Part shown: piece by piece, positions 45,389 through 54,070 of the stretch
How positions within the stretch are numbered: the first letter of the stretch is position 1
Layout of the letters: each line of letters begins with the position of its first letter
DNA from: Hyphomicrobiaceae bacterium UBA7697
Lineage (GTDB): Bacteria > Pseudomonadota > Alphaproteobacteria > Rhizobiales > Methyloligellaceae
DNA length: 64,000 nt
Direction of reading: 5' to 3'
Assembly: GCA_002482645.1 (NCBI GenBank)
Contig: DLGJ01000001.1
Location: forward strand, 124,201-188,200
Program-made: the position numbers and the translations under genes
The notes under the pieces: model-generated
Told to the model about the DNA's origin: nothing
Database searches by the model: none
What the model saw: only the letters and a program-made list of their open reading frames with translations

Positions 45389-46426
45389 CTACGTGCCCCG
45401 TTGACGGCGCACCCTAGGTACCCCCAGCCCGGCGAAGTCCGGCTTGTGGGCCGGAGCCCCGGTCCGGCGCGCTGCTCTGAGCCTTGCCGACCGCGCCCTC
45501 GGATTGGTTCGAATCTCTTCCGTAGTCGGTTCTAAAGGCCGACGGTTAAGAAGCTGGAAGCTTGGCAAAAATTCTTTAGCCTCCGAATCCGGCAAATACC
45601 GCGACCCTTTTTGGGGCGCCGCACTGCGGCTGGCGAGGAAACGCTTTACGATCCGGTCTTCCAGGGAATGGAAGGTGACCACCACGAGGCGCCCGCCCGG
45701 CCTCAAGAGCCGCTCCGCGGCGCTGAGCCCCCCGGCAAGTTCCTCCAATTCGGCGTTTACGCAGAGCCTGAGCGCCTGAAACGTCCGTGTGGCTGGGTGC
45801 TTCGCGTCGTCGCGCTTGCGGCCCAGCACCCCGGCAACGATGTCCGCGAGCTCGCCGGTCCGCGTGATCGGAGCCGCCGCACGCCTTTTGACGATCGCCT
45901 TGGCGATGGCCCGCGAGCGCCGCTCTTCGCCAAAAATATAAATGATATCCGCGAGTTCTGCCTCTTCGAGATCATTGACCAGATCGGCCGCGGTGGGACC
46001 CTCGCCTCCCATACGCATGTCGAGCGGGCCGTCCTTGGCGAAGGAAAACCCGCGCTCGGGCCGGTCGAGCTGCATCGAGGACACGCCGAGATCGAGCGTG
46101 ACGCCATCGACGGCGGTCACCCCCGCCGCGGCGGCCAGAGCTTCCATCTCGCTATAACGGCCGAGCACGGCCTGGAAGCGCCCCGGAAAGGCCTCCGCCA
46201 GGTCTTGGGCGCTGGCAAGGGCCTCGGCGTCGCGATCGATGGCAATGAGACGGCATTCGGCCGCTTCGAGAATGGCCCGTGCATAACCGCCTGCTCCGAA
46301 CGTGCCGTCTATGACGACATCGCCGTCCTCAGGCCGAAGCGTCGAGAGGACTTCGGAGAGCAACACGGGAATGTGACGGGCCAGTCCGCCAGCGGCAGAC
46401 GATGGCCTGCCGCGGTCCGTCATCAT
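45389..46426 (-). CDS. rsmH: 16S rRNA (cytosine-1402-N4) methyltransferase
   Basis: RsmH (MraW) methylates C1402 in the decoding centre of 16S rRNA. The 345-residue product has HIPVLLSEVLSTLRPEDGDVVIDGTFGAGGYARAIL with the SAM-binding Gly loop, IAIDRDAEALASAQDLA, GVTLDLGVSSMQLDRPERGFSF, and the C-terminal RLVVVTFHSLEDRIVKRFL, all hallmarks of the family. Two adjacent ATGs exist at the start; the first overlaps the mraZ stop (ATGA). The tail is Arg-rich. Confidence 0.96.
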   Translation of the reverse strand: MMTDRGRPSSAAGGLARHIPVLLSEVLSTLRPEDGDVVIDGTFGAGGYARAILEAAECRLIAIDRDAEALASAQDLAEAFPGRFQAVLGRYSEMEALAAAAGVTAVDGVTLDLGVSSMQLDRPERGFSFAKDGPLDMRMGGEGPTAADLVNDLEEAELADIIYIFGEERRSRAIAKAIVKRRAAAPITRTGELADIVAGVLGRKRDDAKHPATRTFQALRLCVNAELEELAGGLSAAERLLRPGGRLVVVTFHSLEDRIVKRFLASRSAAPQKGSRYLPDSEAKEFLPSFQLLNRRPLEPTTEEIRTNPRARSARLRAARRTGAPAHKPDFAGLGVPRVRRQRGT

Positions 46427-46905
46427 TCCCGTGGTCCCTCCGCACCGCCGCTTCCGCGGCGCCCCGCGCCGAGTAACTTGCGAAGGTCGCGAACCTTGTC
46501 GCGCGCCTCCGCCAAATGGGCTTCAAAGCGTTTCGGCTCCCAAAGCTGAAATTTTTCGCCCAGCCCCACAAAGGTAATGTGGCTGGCGATGCCAGCGTGT
46601 TCGCGCAGGCGCTCCGGGAGAATCGTACGGCCGTCTTGATCGATGGTGAGAATTTCGGACGTGCCGAAGAGCGCCGTGGCGAGCTGATCGCGCTCATCGG
46701 AGTACGGCGCGAGGTCTTCGACCAAAGAATTGATTTTATCGACGAGACGCTGGCCGCCGGCGTCGAGTGCCGGCGCATCGAGCGATGGATAGCAGTAGAT
46801 GCCGTCGAGCCCGTCTTTGGCGAGAACGGTACGAAAGGAAGCGGGAACGGAGACCCGGCCCTTGGCGTCGATCCTATTCGTGAATGACGAGACAAACTGA
46901 TCCAT
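46423..46905 (-). CDS. mraZ: MraZ, transcriptional regulator of the dcw cluster
   Basis: MraZ is a ring-forming, SpoVT/AbrB-like DNA-binding protein that represses its own operon by binding short TGGGN repeats. The 160-residue product contains two copies of the family's fold: FTNRIDAKGRVSVPASFR near the N-terminus and ILTIDQDGRTILPERLREHAG in the middle, the second followed by ITFVGLGEKFQLWEPKRFE. An ATG at 46905 and an in-frame GTG at 46917 are both possible; the ATG is preceded by a long G-rich Shine-Dalgarno. Its putative binding sites are visible upstream at 47077-47121. Confidence 0.94.
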   Translation of the reverse strand: MDQFVSSFTNRIDAKGRVSVPASFRTVLAKDGLDGIYCYPSLDAPALDAGGQRLVDKINSLVEDLAPYSDERDQLATALFGTSEILTIDQDGRTILPERLREHAGIASHITFVGLGEKFQLWEPKRFEAHLAEARDKVRDLRKLLGAGRRGSGGAEGPRE

Positions 46906-47076
46906 CTCCCCCCTCACGCGCTGCGAAGCCGACTGAACTGCACTGAAACGAACGGCGCTTCGGCGCTTGCCTCACGCTTGTCCGGAAAATGGGTGGAGGA
47001 AGTGGCGCGGATCCCCCCGTGGCCTCAAAGGAAGCGCTGCCTGCTTCCTCCACCCCACTCACCGAACGGGCATTAA

Positions 47077-47121
47077 TGGGATACCATGGGATTATATGGG
47101 CGTCAATGGAAAGCCTTGGGA
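47077..47121 (+). promoter_or_regulatory. Five phased MraZ boxes
   Basis: Five pentamers begin exactly every ten bases at 47077, 47087, 47097, 47107 and 47117. They read TGGGA, TGGGA, TGGGC, TGGAA and TGGGA on the plus strand, separated by unrelated 5-base spacers. This is the TGGGN-N5 pattern bound by MraZ in enterobacteria, where three copies are usual. One of the five (TGGAA) departs at the fourth base. The array overlaps the predicted mraZ promoter. Apart from it, the interval 46906-47376 shows no gene. Confidence 0.8.
47078..47106 (-). promoter_or_regulatory. Predicted promoter of mraZ and the dcw cluster
   Basis: On the minus strand a -35 element TTGACG (47106-47101) is followed after 17 bases by TATCCC (47083-47078) as -10. 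This would start transcription near 47070, giving a leader of about 165 bases before the mraZ ATG. The -35 is a strong match and the -10 partial, as is common in alphaproteobacteria. It lies under the MraZ boxes, which fits autorepression. Confidence 0.5.
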
Positions 47122-47376
47122 TTAACCCTATTTTTACGGGACTTTCCGGTCCCCGATCGTCGATGACGCGCCATACGCGAATCGGAGCGGGTTTCGGCTG
47201 CGCGCGGCGTCCGATTGCTGGAACGGCGCGAAGCGGGATAAAGTCATGCCGGCGGGTCCGAGCAGGTCTCGAGGCGCGGCGCCCCGGACCGGCGGTGCCC
47301 GGCCATGTCCGGCTTCGGTCACAGAGACAGCGCAATTGGCGTGCCTAGTGGCGCGGTGGCGGCGGCCACGCGCGGG

Positions 47377-48348
47377 ATGGCGATGGACGATGTCGTGGCA
47401 GTGCTGAGGGGAGTCCGCCGGGGCGCATTTGGCCTGACGGCCATTGCGCTCTTCGCAATGGCGTGCGGCCTTCCGGCCGCGCGCGCGGCCTCCAAGATGC
47501 CCATGCCCGAAGGGCCCGGCTTCGCGCGGCTCGGTCCTCCAGACGCCCCCGTGAAGCTATTCTACGAGACCAAGGGCGAAGGCTCGCCGGTCCTGCTCAT
47601 TCACGGCTTCGGATCGAGCACCTTCACCTGGCGGCGGATTGCTCCGGCACTTGCCGAGACCCACAAGGTCATCGCCGTCGACCTCAAGGGGTTCGGGCAA
47701 TCCGACAAACCGCTGGACGCGCACTACTCGATTTTCGATCAAGCCGAGCTCATCAAGCAGCTGATCCTCGATAACGACCTCAAGAATTTGACGCTTGTGG
47801 GCCATTCGTACGGGGGCGGCATCTCGCTGATGCTGGCGCTCGACGACGATCCCCGCCTCAAGGGGCGGATCGCCAAGCTCGTCTTGCTGGACACGATCGC
47901 CTACCCCCAGAACATCCCGGTCGCCTTCAAGATGATGGACATGCCGCTCGTCTCGCATCTCGGCGTCCGGATGGTCCCCCCGGAGGTTCAGGCTCGGGTG
48001 GCGCTCAAGCTTGCCTATTACGACGACAGCAAGATCGGCGATGAGGACATCGAGATGTACGCCGCGCCGCTGCGCACGCCCGCCGGAAAGTATGCGGTGA
48101 TCCACAGCGCCCGGCAGATCGTTCCTCAAGGGCTCGACGAAATCTCCAAGCGGTATCCCACAATCAAGCTGCCCACGCTGATCGCCTGGTGCGACAACGA
48201 CCGGATCGTCCCGCTGGAGATCGGCCTGGAACTTCGCCGCAACATGCCGACCTCCCGGATCGAGATCATCGAAAAATGCGGGCACATGCCGCAAGAGGAG
48301 CAGCCCGAAGCCACCTTGCGGCTGATCCAGAACTTCCTCGGGCGCTGA
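47377..48348 (+). CDS. Exported alpha/beta hydrolase
   Basis: The product is a 323-residue alpha/beta-hydrolase-fold protein. An N-terminal hydrophobic segment (about 16-36) ending AARA predicts export or membrane anchoring; FAMAC within it could alternatively be a lipidation site. The fold motifs are LLIHGFGSSTFTWRRIAPAL (oxyanion loop), the nucleophile elbow LVGHSYGGGISLML with the catalytic Ser, an acid in PTLIAWCDNDRIVP, and the catalytic His in IEKCGHMPQEEQPE. The substrate is unknown; esterase, lipase and haloalkane-type activities share this pattern. Two ATGs six bases apart could be the start; the frame is open further upstream. It is divergent from mraZ. Confidence 0.82.
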   Translation: MAMDDVVAVLRGVRRGAFGLTAIALFAMACGLPAARAASKMPMPEGPGFARLGPPDAPVKLFYETKGEGSPVLLIHGFGSSTFTWRRIAPALAETHKVIAVDLKGFGQSDKPLDAHYSIFDQAELIKQLILDNDLKNLTLVGHSYGGGISLMLALDDDPRLKGRIAKLVLLDTIAYPQNIPVAFKMMDMPLVSHLGVRMVPPEVQARVALKLAYYDDSKIGDEDIEMYAAPLRTPAGKYAVIHSARQIVPQGLDEISKRYPTIKLPTLIAWCDNDRIVPLEIGLELRRNMPTSRIEIIEKCGHMPQEEQPEATLRLIQNFLGR

Positions 48349-48388
48349 AACCGGCATGTGGTCAGGGGCAATTCTGCTGCCCAAGGAG

Positions 48389-48428
48389 TTGTATTAGTTT
48401 TTCTTATCGGCCCTATAGGCAAATACAA
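48389..48428. promoter_or_regulatory. Dyad and AT-rich region upstream of katG
   Basis: An inverted repeat TTGTATT ... AATACAA (48389-48395 and 48422-48428) flanks a palindrome CCTATAGG (48412-48419), about 95-130 bases before the katG ATG. A LysR-type peroxide sensor such as OxyR would be the expected binder for katG, but the match to the ATAG-N7-CTAT pattern is only partial. Confidence 0.3.
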
Positions 48429-48520
48429 TTTGCGCTTATCGACTGCGGCGCGCAATCTCGGCCCGGCGGATCGGGCCAGAGCGAACCCGCTTAAGAGCTC
48501 AAGATCGGAGATGAGGAAAC

Positions 48521-50692
48521 ATGGACGCGAAAGTCGAAAAATCCGGCGGTTGCCCAGTGATGCATGGGGCAGTGACCGAGACAGGAACTTCAGTCATGGA
48601 TTGGTGGCCGAACGCCCTCAACCTGGACATCCTGAGTCAGCACGATACGAAGACCGACCCGATGGGGAAGGATTTCGACTATCGCGAGGAAGTAAAGTCG
48701 CTCGACTTCGACGCACTCAAGAAAGACATGACCGCGCTGATGACGGACAGCCAGGAATGGTGGCCGGCCGACTGGGGTCACTATGGCGGTCTGATGATCC
48801 GCATGGCCTGGCACGCTGCTGGCTCCTATCGCCTGGCCGACGGCCGTGGCGGCGGCGGTACCGGCAACCAGCGTTTCGCGCCGCTGAACTCCTGGCCGGA
48901 CAATGTCAGCCTCGACAAGGCCCGCCGACTTCTGTGGCCGGTCAAGAAGAAGTACGGCAACAAGGTCTCCTGGGCCGACCTGATCATTCTGGCCGGCAAC
49001 ATCGCTTACGAATCCATGGGGCTGAAGACCTTCGGCTTCGGTTTCGGCCGCGAGGACATCTGGCATCCGGAAATCGACACCTACTGGGGCGCGGAAAAGG
49101 AATGGCTGGCGCCGAGCGACGGACGCTATGAGGACGTGGACGATCCCATGACCATGGAGAACCCGCTCGCTGCCGTTCAGATGGGCCTGATCTACGTGAA
49201 TCCGGAAGGCGTGAACGGCAGTCCCGACCCGATCAAGACCGCTGCACAGGTGCGCGAGACCTTCAAGCGCATGGCCATGAACGACGAGGAAACCGCCGCT
49301 CTGACCGCGGGCGGCCACACCGTCGGCAAAACCCACGGCAACGGCAATGCCGACGACCTCGGTCCGGCTCCGGAAGCGGCGGGCCCCGAAATGCAGGGCC
49401 TCGGCTGGAACAATCCGCACATGGACGGCAAAGCCGCCAACGCGGTCACATCCGGTCTCGAAGGGGCCTGGACCACCCATCCCACGCAGTTCGACATGGG
49501 CTATTTCGATCTGCTGTTCGGCTACGACTGGTGGCTGAGGAAGAGCCCGGCCGGCGCCAATCAGTGGGAGCCGATCGGCATCAAGGAAGAGGACAAGCCG
49601 CTTGACGCGACCGATCCGTCCAAGCGTCACAACCCGATCATGACCGATGCGGACATGGCGATGCGGTTCGACCCGACCTACAAGGCGATCTGCGAAAAGT
49701 TCATGGCCGATCCGGAGTACTTCAAGGAGACCTTCGCACGGGCCTGGTTCAAGCTGACCCACCGCGACATGGGTCCCAAGGCCCGCTATATCGGTCCGGA
49801 CGTGCCCGCGGAGGACCTGATTTGGCAGGACCCGATTCCCGCCGGCCCCACCAGTTACGACGTGGACGCCGTCAAGGCCAAGATCGCCGCGAGCGGTCTC
49901 AGCATCGCCGAGATGGTCTCCACCGCCTGGGACAGCGCCCGCACCTATCGCGGGTCCGACATGCGCGGCGGCGCGAACGGCGCGCGTATCCGCCTGGCCC
50001 CGCAGAAGGACTGGGAAGGCAACGAGCCCGAGCGTCTGGCCAAGGTGCTCTCCGTCCTCGAGCCGATCGCCAAGGAGGCCGGTGCCAGCATTGCCGACGT
50101 TATCGTGCTTGCCGGCAATCTCGGTGTCGAACAGGCCGCCAAGGCCGCCGGTTACGACGTGTCCGTGCCGTTCGAGCCGGGTCGAGGCGACGCGACGGAC
50201 GAGATGACCGACGCGGAATCCTTCGACGTGCTGGAACCGCTCGCCGACGGCTATCGCAACTGGCTGAAGCAGGACTACGCCGTCACGCCCGAAGAGCTGA
50301 TGCTGGACCGGACCCAGCTCATGCGCCTCACCGCGCCTGAAATGACGGTTCTGGTCGGCGGCATGCGCGCCATGGGCACCAACTATGGCGGCACCAAGCA
50401 CGGCGTCTTGACCGGCCGCGAGGGCGCGCTGACGACGGACTTCTTCGTCAACCTGACCGACATGGCCTACAAATGGGTCCCTGTGGAGGACGGCCTCTAC
50501 GAGATCCGCGACCGCAAGACCGATGCCGTCAAATGGACCGCGACGCGCATGGACTTGGTCTTCGGATCGAACTCGGTCCTGCGTGCCTATGTCGAGGTCT
50601 ACGCCCAAGACGACAACAAGGAGAAGTTCGTGAAGGACTTCGTCGCGGCTTGGACGAAGGTGATGAACGCGGATCGCTTCGATCTCGCTTAA
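48521..50692 (+). CDS. katG: Catalase-peroxidase
   Basis: KatG is a heme enzyme that removes hydrogen peroxide and also oxidises other donors. The 723-residue product has the usual duplicated peroxidase architecture. The N-terminal catalytic half contains RMAWHAAGSYRLADGRGGG with the distal Arg, Trp and His, MGLIYVNPEGVNGSPDP with the Tyr of the Met-Tyr-Trp crosslink, and TAALTAGGHTVGKTHGNG with the proximal His. The C-terminal half has the degenerate second peroxidase domain (LAGNLGVEQAAKAAGYDVSV). A GAGGAAAC ribosome-binding site precedes the ATG. A strong hairpin terminator follows. Confidence 0.97.
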   Translation: MDAKVEKSGGCPVMHGAVTETGTSVMDWWPNALNLDILSQHDTKTDPMGKDFDYREEVKSLDFDALKKDMTALMTDSQEWWPADWGHYGGLMIRMAWHAAGSYRLADGRGGGGTGNQRFAPLNSWPDNVSLDKARRLLWPVKKKYGNKVSWADLIILAGNIAYESMGLKTFGFGFGREDIWHPEIDTYWGAEKEWLAPSDGRYEDVDDPMTMENPLAAVQMGLIYVNPEGVNGSPDPIKTAAQVRETFKRMAMNDEETAALTAGGHTVGKTHGNGNADDLGPAPEAAGPEMQGLGWNNPHMDGKAANAVTSGLEGAWTTHPTQFDMGYFDLLFGYDWWLRKSPAGANQWEPIGIKEEDKPLDATDPSKRHNPIMTDADMAMRFDPTYKAICEKFMADPEYFKETFARAWFKLTHRDMGPKARYIGPDVPAEDLIWQDPIPAGPTSYDVDAVKAKIAASGLSIAEMVSTAWDSARTYRGSDMRGGANGARIRLAPQKDWEGNEPERLAKVLSVLEPIAKEAGASIADVIVLAGNLGVEQAAKAAGYDVSVPFEPGRGDATDEMTDAESFDVLEPLADGYRNWLKQDYAVTPEELMLDRTQLMRLTAPEMTVLVGGMRAMGTNYGGTKHGVLTGREGALTTDFFVNLTDMAYKWVPVEDGLYEIRDRKTDAVKWTATRMDLVFGSNSVLRAYVEVYAQDDNKEKFVKDFVAAWTKVMNADRFDLA

Positions 50693-50700
50693 TCAAAGCC

Positions 50701-50727
50701 GAAGCGCCGAGACGTCTCGAGCGCTTC
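50701..50727. repeat. Near-perfect palindromic hairpin after katG
   Basis: GAAGCGCCGAGA pairs with TCTCG and GCGCTTC around a tiny CG loop, giving a 12-base-pair stem with one bulged A. It starts eight bases after the katG stop and precedes the stronger terminator. It may stabilise the mRNA end. Confidence 0.5.
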
Positions 50728-50733
50728 CAAATC

Positions 50734-50773
50734 GAACGGCCGGCGTGACCTCCCCCGCCGGCCGTTCTCTTTT
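50734..50773. terminator. Intrinsic terminator between katG and UPF0391 gene
   Basis: A perfect 12-base-pair stem (GAACGGCCGGCG at 50734-50745 with CGCCGGCCGTTC at 50756-50767) encloses a 10-base loop and is followed by TCTTTT. It ends katG transcription and, lying between convergent genes, may also serve the minus-strand gene. Confidence 0.85.
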
Positions 50774-50788
50774 GCTCAGGATTTGCCG

Positions 50789-50959
50789 CTAACGCGCGGC
50801 GCCGCGTACGAGATGCATGACCACCGAGGCCACAAGCAGTACCAAGAAGATAAAGAACAAGATCTTGGCGATGCCCGCGGATGCGCCGGCGATTCCACCA
50901 AAGCCAAGAAGACCTGCGATCAAAGCGATTATAAGGAACGTCAAAGCCCAACCAAGCAT
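50789..50959 (-). CDS. UPF0391 (DUF1328) small membrane protein
   Basis: The product is 56 residues and almost entirely two membrane spans: WALTFLIIALIAGLLGFGG (about 4-22) and AKILFFIFLVLLVASVVMHL (about 31-50), with a Gly/Ala turn between. This is the DUF1328/UPF0391 (YtjA-like) family of small inner-membrane proteins, often induced by stress but of unknown role. The ATG is preceded by GGAGATCC. It lies convergent with katG and downstream of rnpB on the same strand. Confidence 0.88.
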   Translation of the reverse strand: MLGWALTFLIIALIAGLLGFGGIAGASAGIAKILFFIFLVLLVASVVMHLVRGAAR

Positions 50960-51053
50960 GGTGGATCTCCTTTCGTTGCCTGTGCAGTTCACTGATAGAA
51001 ATGCACAAGCACGGCCGATGTTCCATGACGCTTCACGGGAACGTGAGGTTGGA

Positions 51054-51085
51054 GACCGGCGCAAGGGTCGTCCCCCGCGCCGGTC
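51054..51085 (-). terminator. Hairpin downstream of rnpB
   Basis: GACCGGCGC (51054-51062) pairs perfectly with GCGCCGGTC (51077-51085), a 9-base-pair stem beginning a few bases past the end of the RNase P RNA. No T-run follows on the minus strand, so it may act in 3'-end definition or as a weak terminator. Confidence 0.45.
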
Positions 51086-51094
51086 CTAACATGT

Positions 51095-51485
<391 letters not shown>

Positions 51486-52001
51486 CCAACATAAGGGGAA
51501 AGCGTGCGCGTCCGTCAAGACGCGCCGCGTTCCCGCGATCATGCGAAAGTGTGCCGCTCGCCAGTGCCTAGCAGTCCCGGGCATGTCACGGCATTTTGAT
51601 CCCCCGATTGCCATTGTTCCCATATGCTCGCGGCAAACCGACGATGTGCGGAAGGCCTGCCCCAACGAAACGGCCTCGAACAATGACGAACCACGTCCTC
51701 ATAACCCGCTGGCTCAACGTTTTTCCGGAACTCGCCGAGTTGGAGCCGGAGACAAGCGGCGCTCTGCCGGATGCCGTCCGGTTCCAACGATTGCGGCGCG
51801 GCGGCCTTGCCGCGTACGGCATAGGCGGTACCGAGATTTCCCGGCCCGCACTTCGAGCGGGTACGCAGTGATGACAAGCGTGCAACGTAACCAAGGTCAC
51901 AGACCTATCCGCCGGAGGCGACAAAATTATTTCCGGCAACCGAAGCCCATAACAATCAACGGCGATTGCCGGTCAACAATACTGCCCAAGGACCTAAGAC
52001 A
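51486..52001. other. Intergenic interval between rnpB and the YHS-like locus
   Basis: This 516-base gap contains the upstream side of rnpB and a probable regulator remnant (51683-51871). I see no complete gene, RNA structure or terminator in the rest. Confidence 0.5.
51683..51871 (+). pseudogene. Possible truncated Crp/Fnr-type regulator
   Basis: A 62-codon frame begins MTNHVLITRWLNVFPELAEL and continues EPETSGALPDAVRFQRLRRG. This resembles the first ~45 residues of Crp/Fnr-family proteins, in which a FPELA-type helix and a basic Arg-x-x-x-Leu turn precede the cyclic-nucleotide beta-roll. The resemblance fades after AAYGIGG and the frame stops; no reading frame after it continues a cNMP or helix-turn-helix domain. 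I read it as a remnant of a gene that lost its 3' part, but a free-standing small protein or chance similarity is possible. Confidence 0.3.
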
Positions 52002-53069
52002 ATGATGGACACAACACCGAGACAGCTTGTTTGCCGTCTGACATTGCCTGCGCTCCTGGCGGGAGCGCTCATGATTGGCATGCCCCCTTCCGTCCTCGCC
52101 ATGGACGATCACGGGGACGCGAAAGGCGAATTCGACGACAGTTGCGCCATGGGCCTTGCCGATGGGCAAATGGTGCAGACGGATTGTTCGATCAACTGGA
52201 CCGGCGAAGACGGCAAGGTCTATTGCTTCTCGAGCGAGAACTCGAAGGCCGCATTCTTGAAAGACCCGAAGGGCAATATCGCCAAGGCCGAAAAATTTCT
52301 CGACCAGCAGCACGCGAAGGCCGCGTTGGGGCAAAAGGTCTTTACCGAGACGGATGTCAACGCGCGGGTGGAGCAAGTCATCGACGAACGCTCCAAGGGC
52401 GATGTCTTCGTCTTTCACGACCCGAAGCTCGATACCGATCTCAAACTGAAGTTCGAAGAGATCAAGATCGTACGCGGCATGGAAGGCTATGGCTGGTTCG
52501 CGAACGTGATCTTTCACGACGTCGACGAGCCGAAGAAGCAATACGCCATCGACTTCTGGTTCAAACCCGAAGGCGATCAACTCACGCTGATGGACATCCG
52601 CGTGCAGAAGGGACCGAAGCGCGACGGCGACGGCTATTTCATGATCTCGCGCCTTCCGGTCGCGTGGTGGTGGCTGCCCGTGCAGGAACATCCCGGCAGC
52701 ATCGAAGGCGCGCGGGCCTGGCAAGTGATGGCCGCGATCCACGACTACATCCTCGAGAACAAGGACGCGGACGGCAACATCACCGTCAAGGACGACAAGA
52801 CGGGCGAGGACGTGAAGCTGCAATTCGTCGAGATGCACCGGCCCGTGCGTCATCTCAAAGGCGAAGGCAAATATTTCGCCTGTACCGATTTCCGCAAGCC
52901 CGGCAGCAAGGACGAGTATTACGACCTGGACTTCTGGGTCGACGAAAAGAGCGGCGAACTCAAGGTCGGCGACGTCAAGATCCACAAGGTTCCGGTTCTG
53001 GAAGACGGAATCTGGACTCAAGTCGATCGCTACACATTCGAAGGCATGGACTTCGAGGATACGCTTTAG
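52002..53069 (+). CDS. Exported YHS-like protein with duplicated C-terminal domain
   Basis: The product is 355 residues from the ATG at 52002 (AAGGA upstream). A signal peptide ends near VLA (residue 33). Residues 43-100 form a YHS-like module: Cys48 in DDSCAMGLADG, Cys62 in TDCS, Cys75 in YCFSSENSKAAFLKDPKGN. YHS domains are small metal-binding folds. The rest holds two related ~80-residue segments. Copy A (about 132-205) and copy B (about 257-331) align as G-D/N-x-F/T-V, D-L/V-K-L-x-F, R-x-x-x-G-x-G-W/Y-F-A and Y-x-I/L-D-F-W. I do not recognise this duplicated domain. The protein is probably periplasmic. Two smaller genes with the same YHS-like module follow. Function unknown; metal handling is only an inference. 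Confidence 0.75.
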   Translation: MMDTTPRQLVCRLTLPALLAGALMIGMPPSVLAMDDHGDAKGEFDDSCAMGLADGQMVQTDCSINWTGEDGKVYCFSSENSKAAFLKDPKGNIAKAEKFLDQQHAKAALGQKVFTETDVNARVEQVIDERSKGDVFVFHDPKLDTDLKLKFEEIKIVRGMEGYGWFANVIFHDVDEPKKQYAIDFWFKPEGDQLTLMDIRVQKGPKRDGDGYFMISRLPVAWWWLPVQEHPGSIEGARAWQVMAAIHDYILENKDADGNITVKDDKTGEDVKLQFVEMHRPVRHLKGEGKYFACTDFRKPGSKDEYYDLDFWVDEKSGELKVGDVKIHKVPVLEDGIWTQVDRYTFEGMDFEDTL

Positions 53070-53311
53070 CGGTGCCCGCGCATCGCCCGCTTGCGTCCAA
53101 GCGCCTTCCTTGCCGTCCCGGCCCTCGTCGCGGACGGGAACGCTTCGTCTTACCGGAAATTCGCCTTGAGATCGCGAAGTTGTGATGGCCGGTATGTGAC
53201 CCAGGTCGCATTCGCCGTGCGTTGATCTCCCGTAGCGTGATGCCACGCCAAAGGCGGAACGTGCCTCCGGCGCGGAAACACGCATCAACCAAAATTGGAG
53301 AGGACAAAGCG

Positions 53312-53569
53312 ATGAAAATCATGACCCCCATCGTTGCCGCCGGCGCGCTCATGTTCGCCACGTCGGCGATCGCCGCAACCGGCGAATACGGCAATATGTG
53401 CGCGATGGGCCTCGCGCTCGAAAAGAAGATCGAGACCGATTGTTCGGTCAATGCCGAGATCGGCGGCAAAACCTATTGCTTCGGCAACGAAACCGCCAAG
53501 ACGCTGTTCATGAAAGATCCGGAAGGCAATCTGGCCAAGGCCCAGAGCTTCTATAACGACAACCAGTAG
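53312..53569 (+). CDS. Small exported YHS-like protein
   Basis: The product is 85 residues. The signal peptide (about 1-22, ending SAIAA) leads into a minimal YHS-like module with Cys30 (YGNMCAMGLALE), Cys44 (IETDCSVNAEIGG) and Cys56 (KTYCFGNETAKTLFMKDPEGN), ending AKAQSFYNDNQ. It is about 60% identical by eye to the next gene product over the mature part and clearly related to the N-terminal module of the preceding gene. The ATG follows GGAGAGGAC. It is separated from its neighbours by 242 and 188 bases, so each of the three probably has its own leader. Canonical YHS domains have a Cys after F-C-S-x-x; here that place is Ser, Thr or Ala. Confidence 0.75.
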   Translation: MKIMTPIVAAGALMFATSAIAATGEYGNMCAMGLALEKKIETDCSVNAEIGGKTYCFGNETAKTLFMKDPEGNLAKAQSFYNDNQ

Positions 53570-53757
53570 GTTGTGCTTCTCGGCCTAATCGGGCATGGAA
53601 AAGGTTCGCCGCGGCGCGGTAAAGCCCTTTGCGCCGTGGGCGGCACAGGGCAAAATGGCACCGAAATTGTCCATTGACGGCGCCGATATTTCTGACGTTT
53701 CAATTGCGTCTCAACGGACGATTGCGCCAATAAAATGAATTAGTTGGAGGTTTGTTT

Positions 53758-54027
53758 ATGAAGAAGTCCATTCTTGCCGCCGCCACCGCCGGCGCCGTTA
53801 TTGCTCTTTCCGGCTCCGCTGCTCTGGCCGCAGGTGCTCTCGGAGAGTTCGGCAACAATTGCGCCTGGGGTCTGACCCAGGGCACGAAGAAATACACGGA
53901 CTGCTCGGTTCACGAGAAGGTCGGCGACAAGCTCTACTGCTTCAGCAAGCAGGAAGCCAAAGAGGAGTTCATGAAGGACCCGGAAGGCAACGTGGCCAAG
54001 GCCGAGAGCTTCTACAACGACAACTAA
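53758..54027 (+). CDS. Small exported YHS-like protein, second copy
   Basis: The product is 89 residues with a signal peptide of about 24 residues ending AALA. The mature part has Cys35 (FGNNCAWGLTQG), Cys49 (YTDCSVHEKVGD) and Cys61 (KLYCFSKQEAKEEFMKDPEGN), then AKAESFYNDN. A strong GGAGG lies seven bases before the ATG. Two of its features, WG in place of MG and extra Lys residues before TDCS, set it apart from the preceding copy. It is the last of three tandem paralogues; a classic terminator follows 43 bases after the stop, so transcription of the group ends here. Confidence 0.75.
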   Translation: MKKSILAAATAGAVIALSGSAALAAGALGEFGNNCAWGLTQGTKKYTDCSVHEKVGDKLYCFSKQEAKEEFMKDPEGNVAKAESFYNDN

Positions 54028-54070
54028 AAGTCCGCGCGGCGCGATGCGCGCCGGATCGCATGGCTTTCGA

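Noticed and set aside
48590..50608. 672-codon open frame opposite katG
   Set aside because: KatG is clear on the plus strand. The minus frame is a codon-bias shadow.
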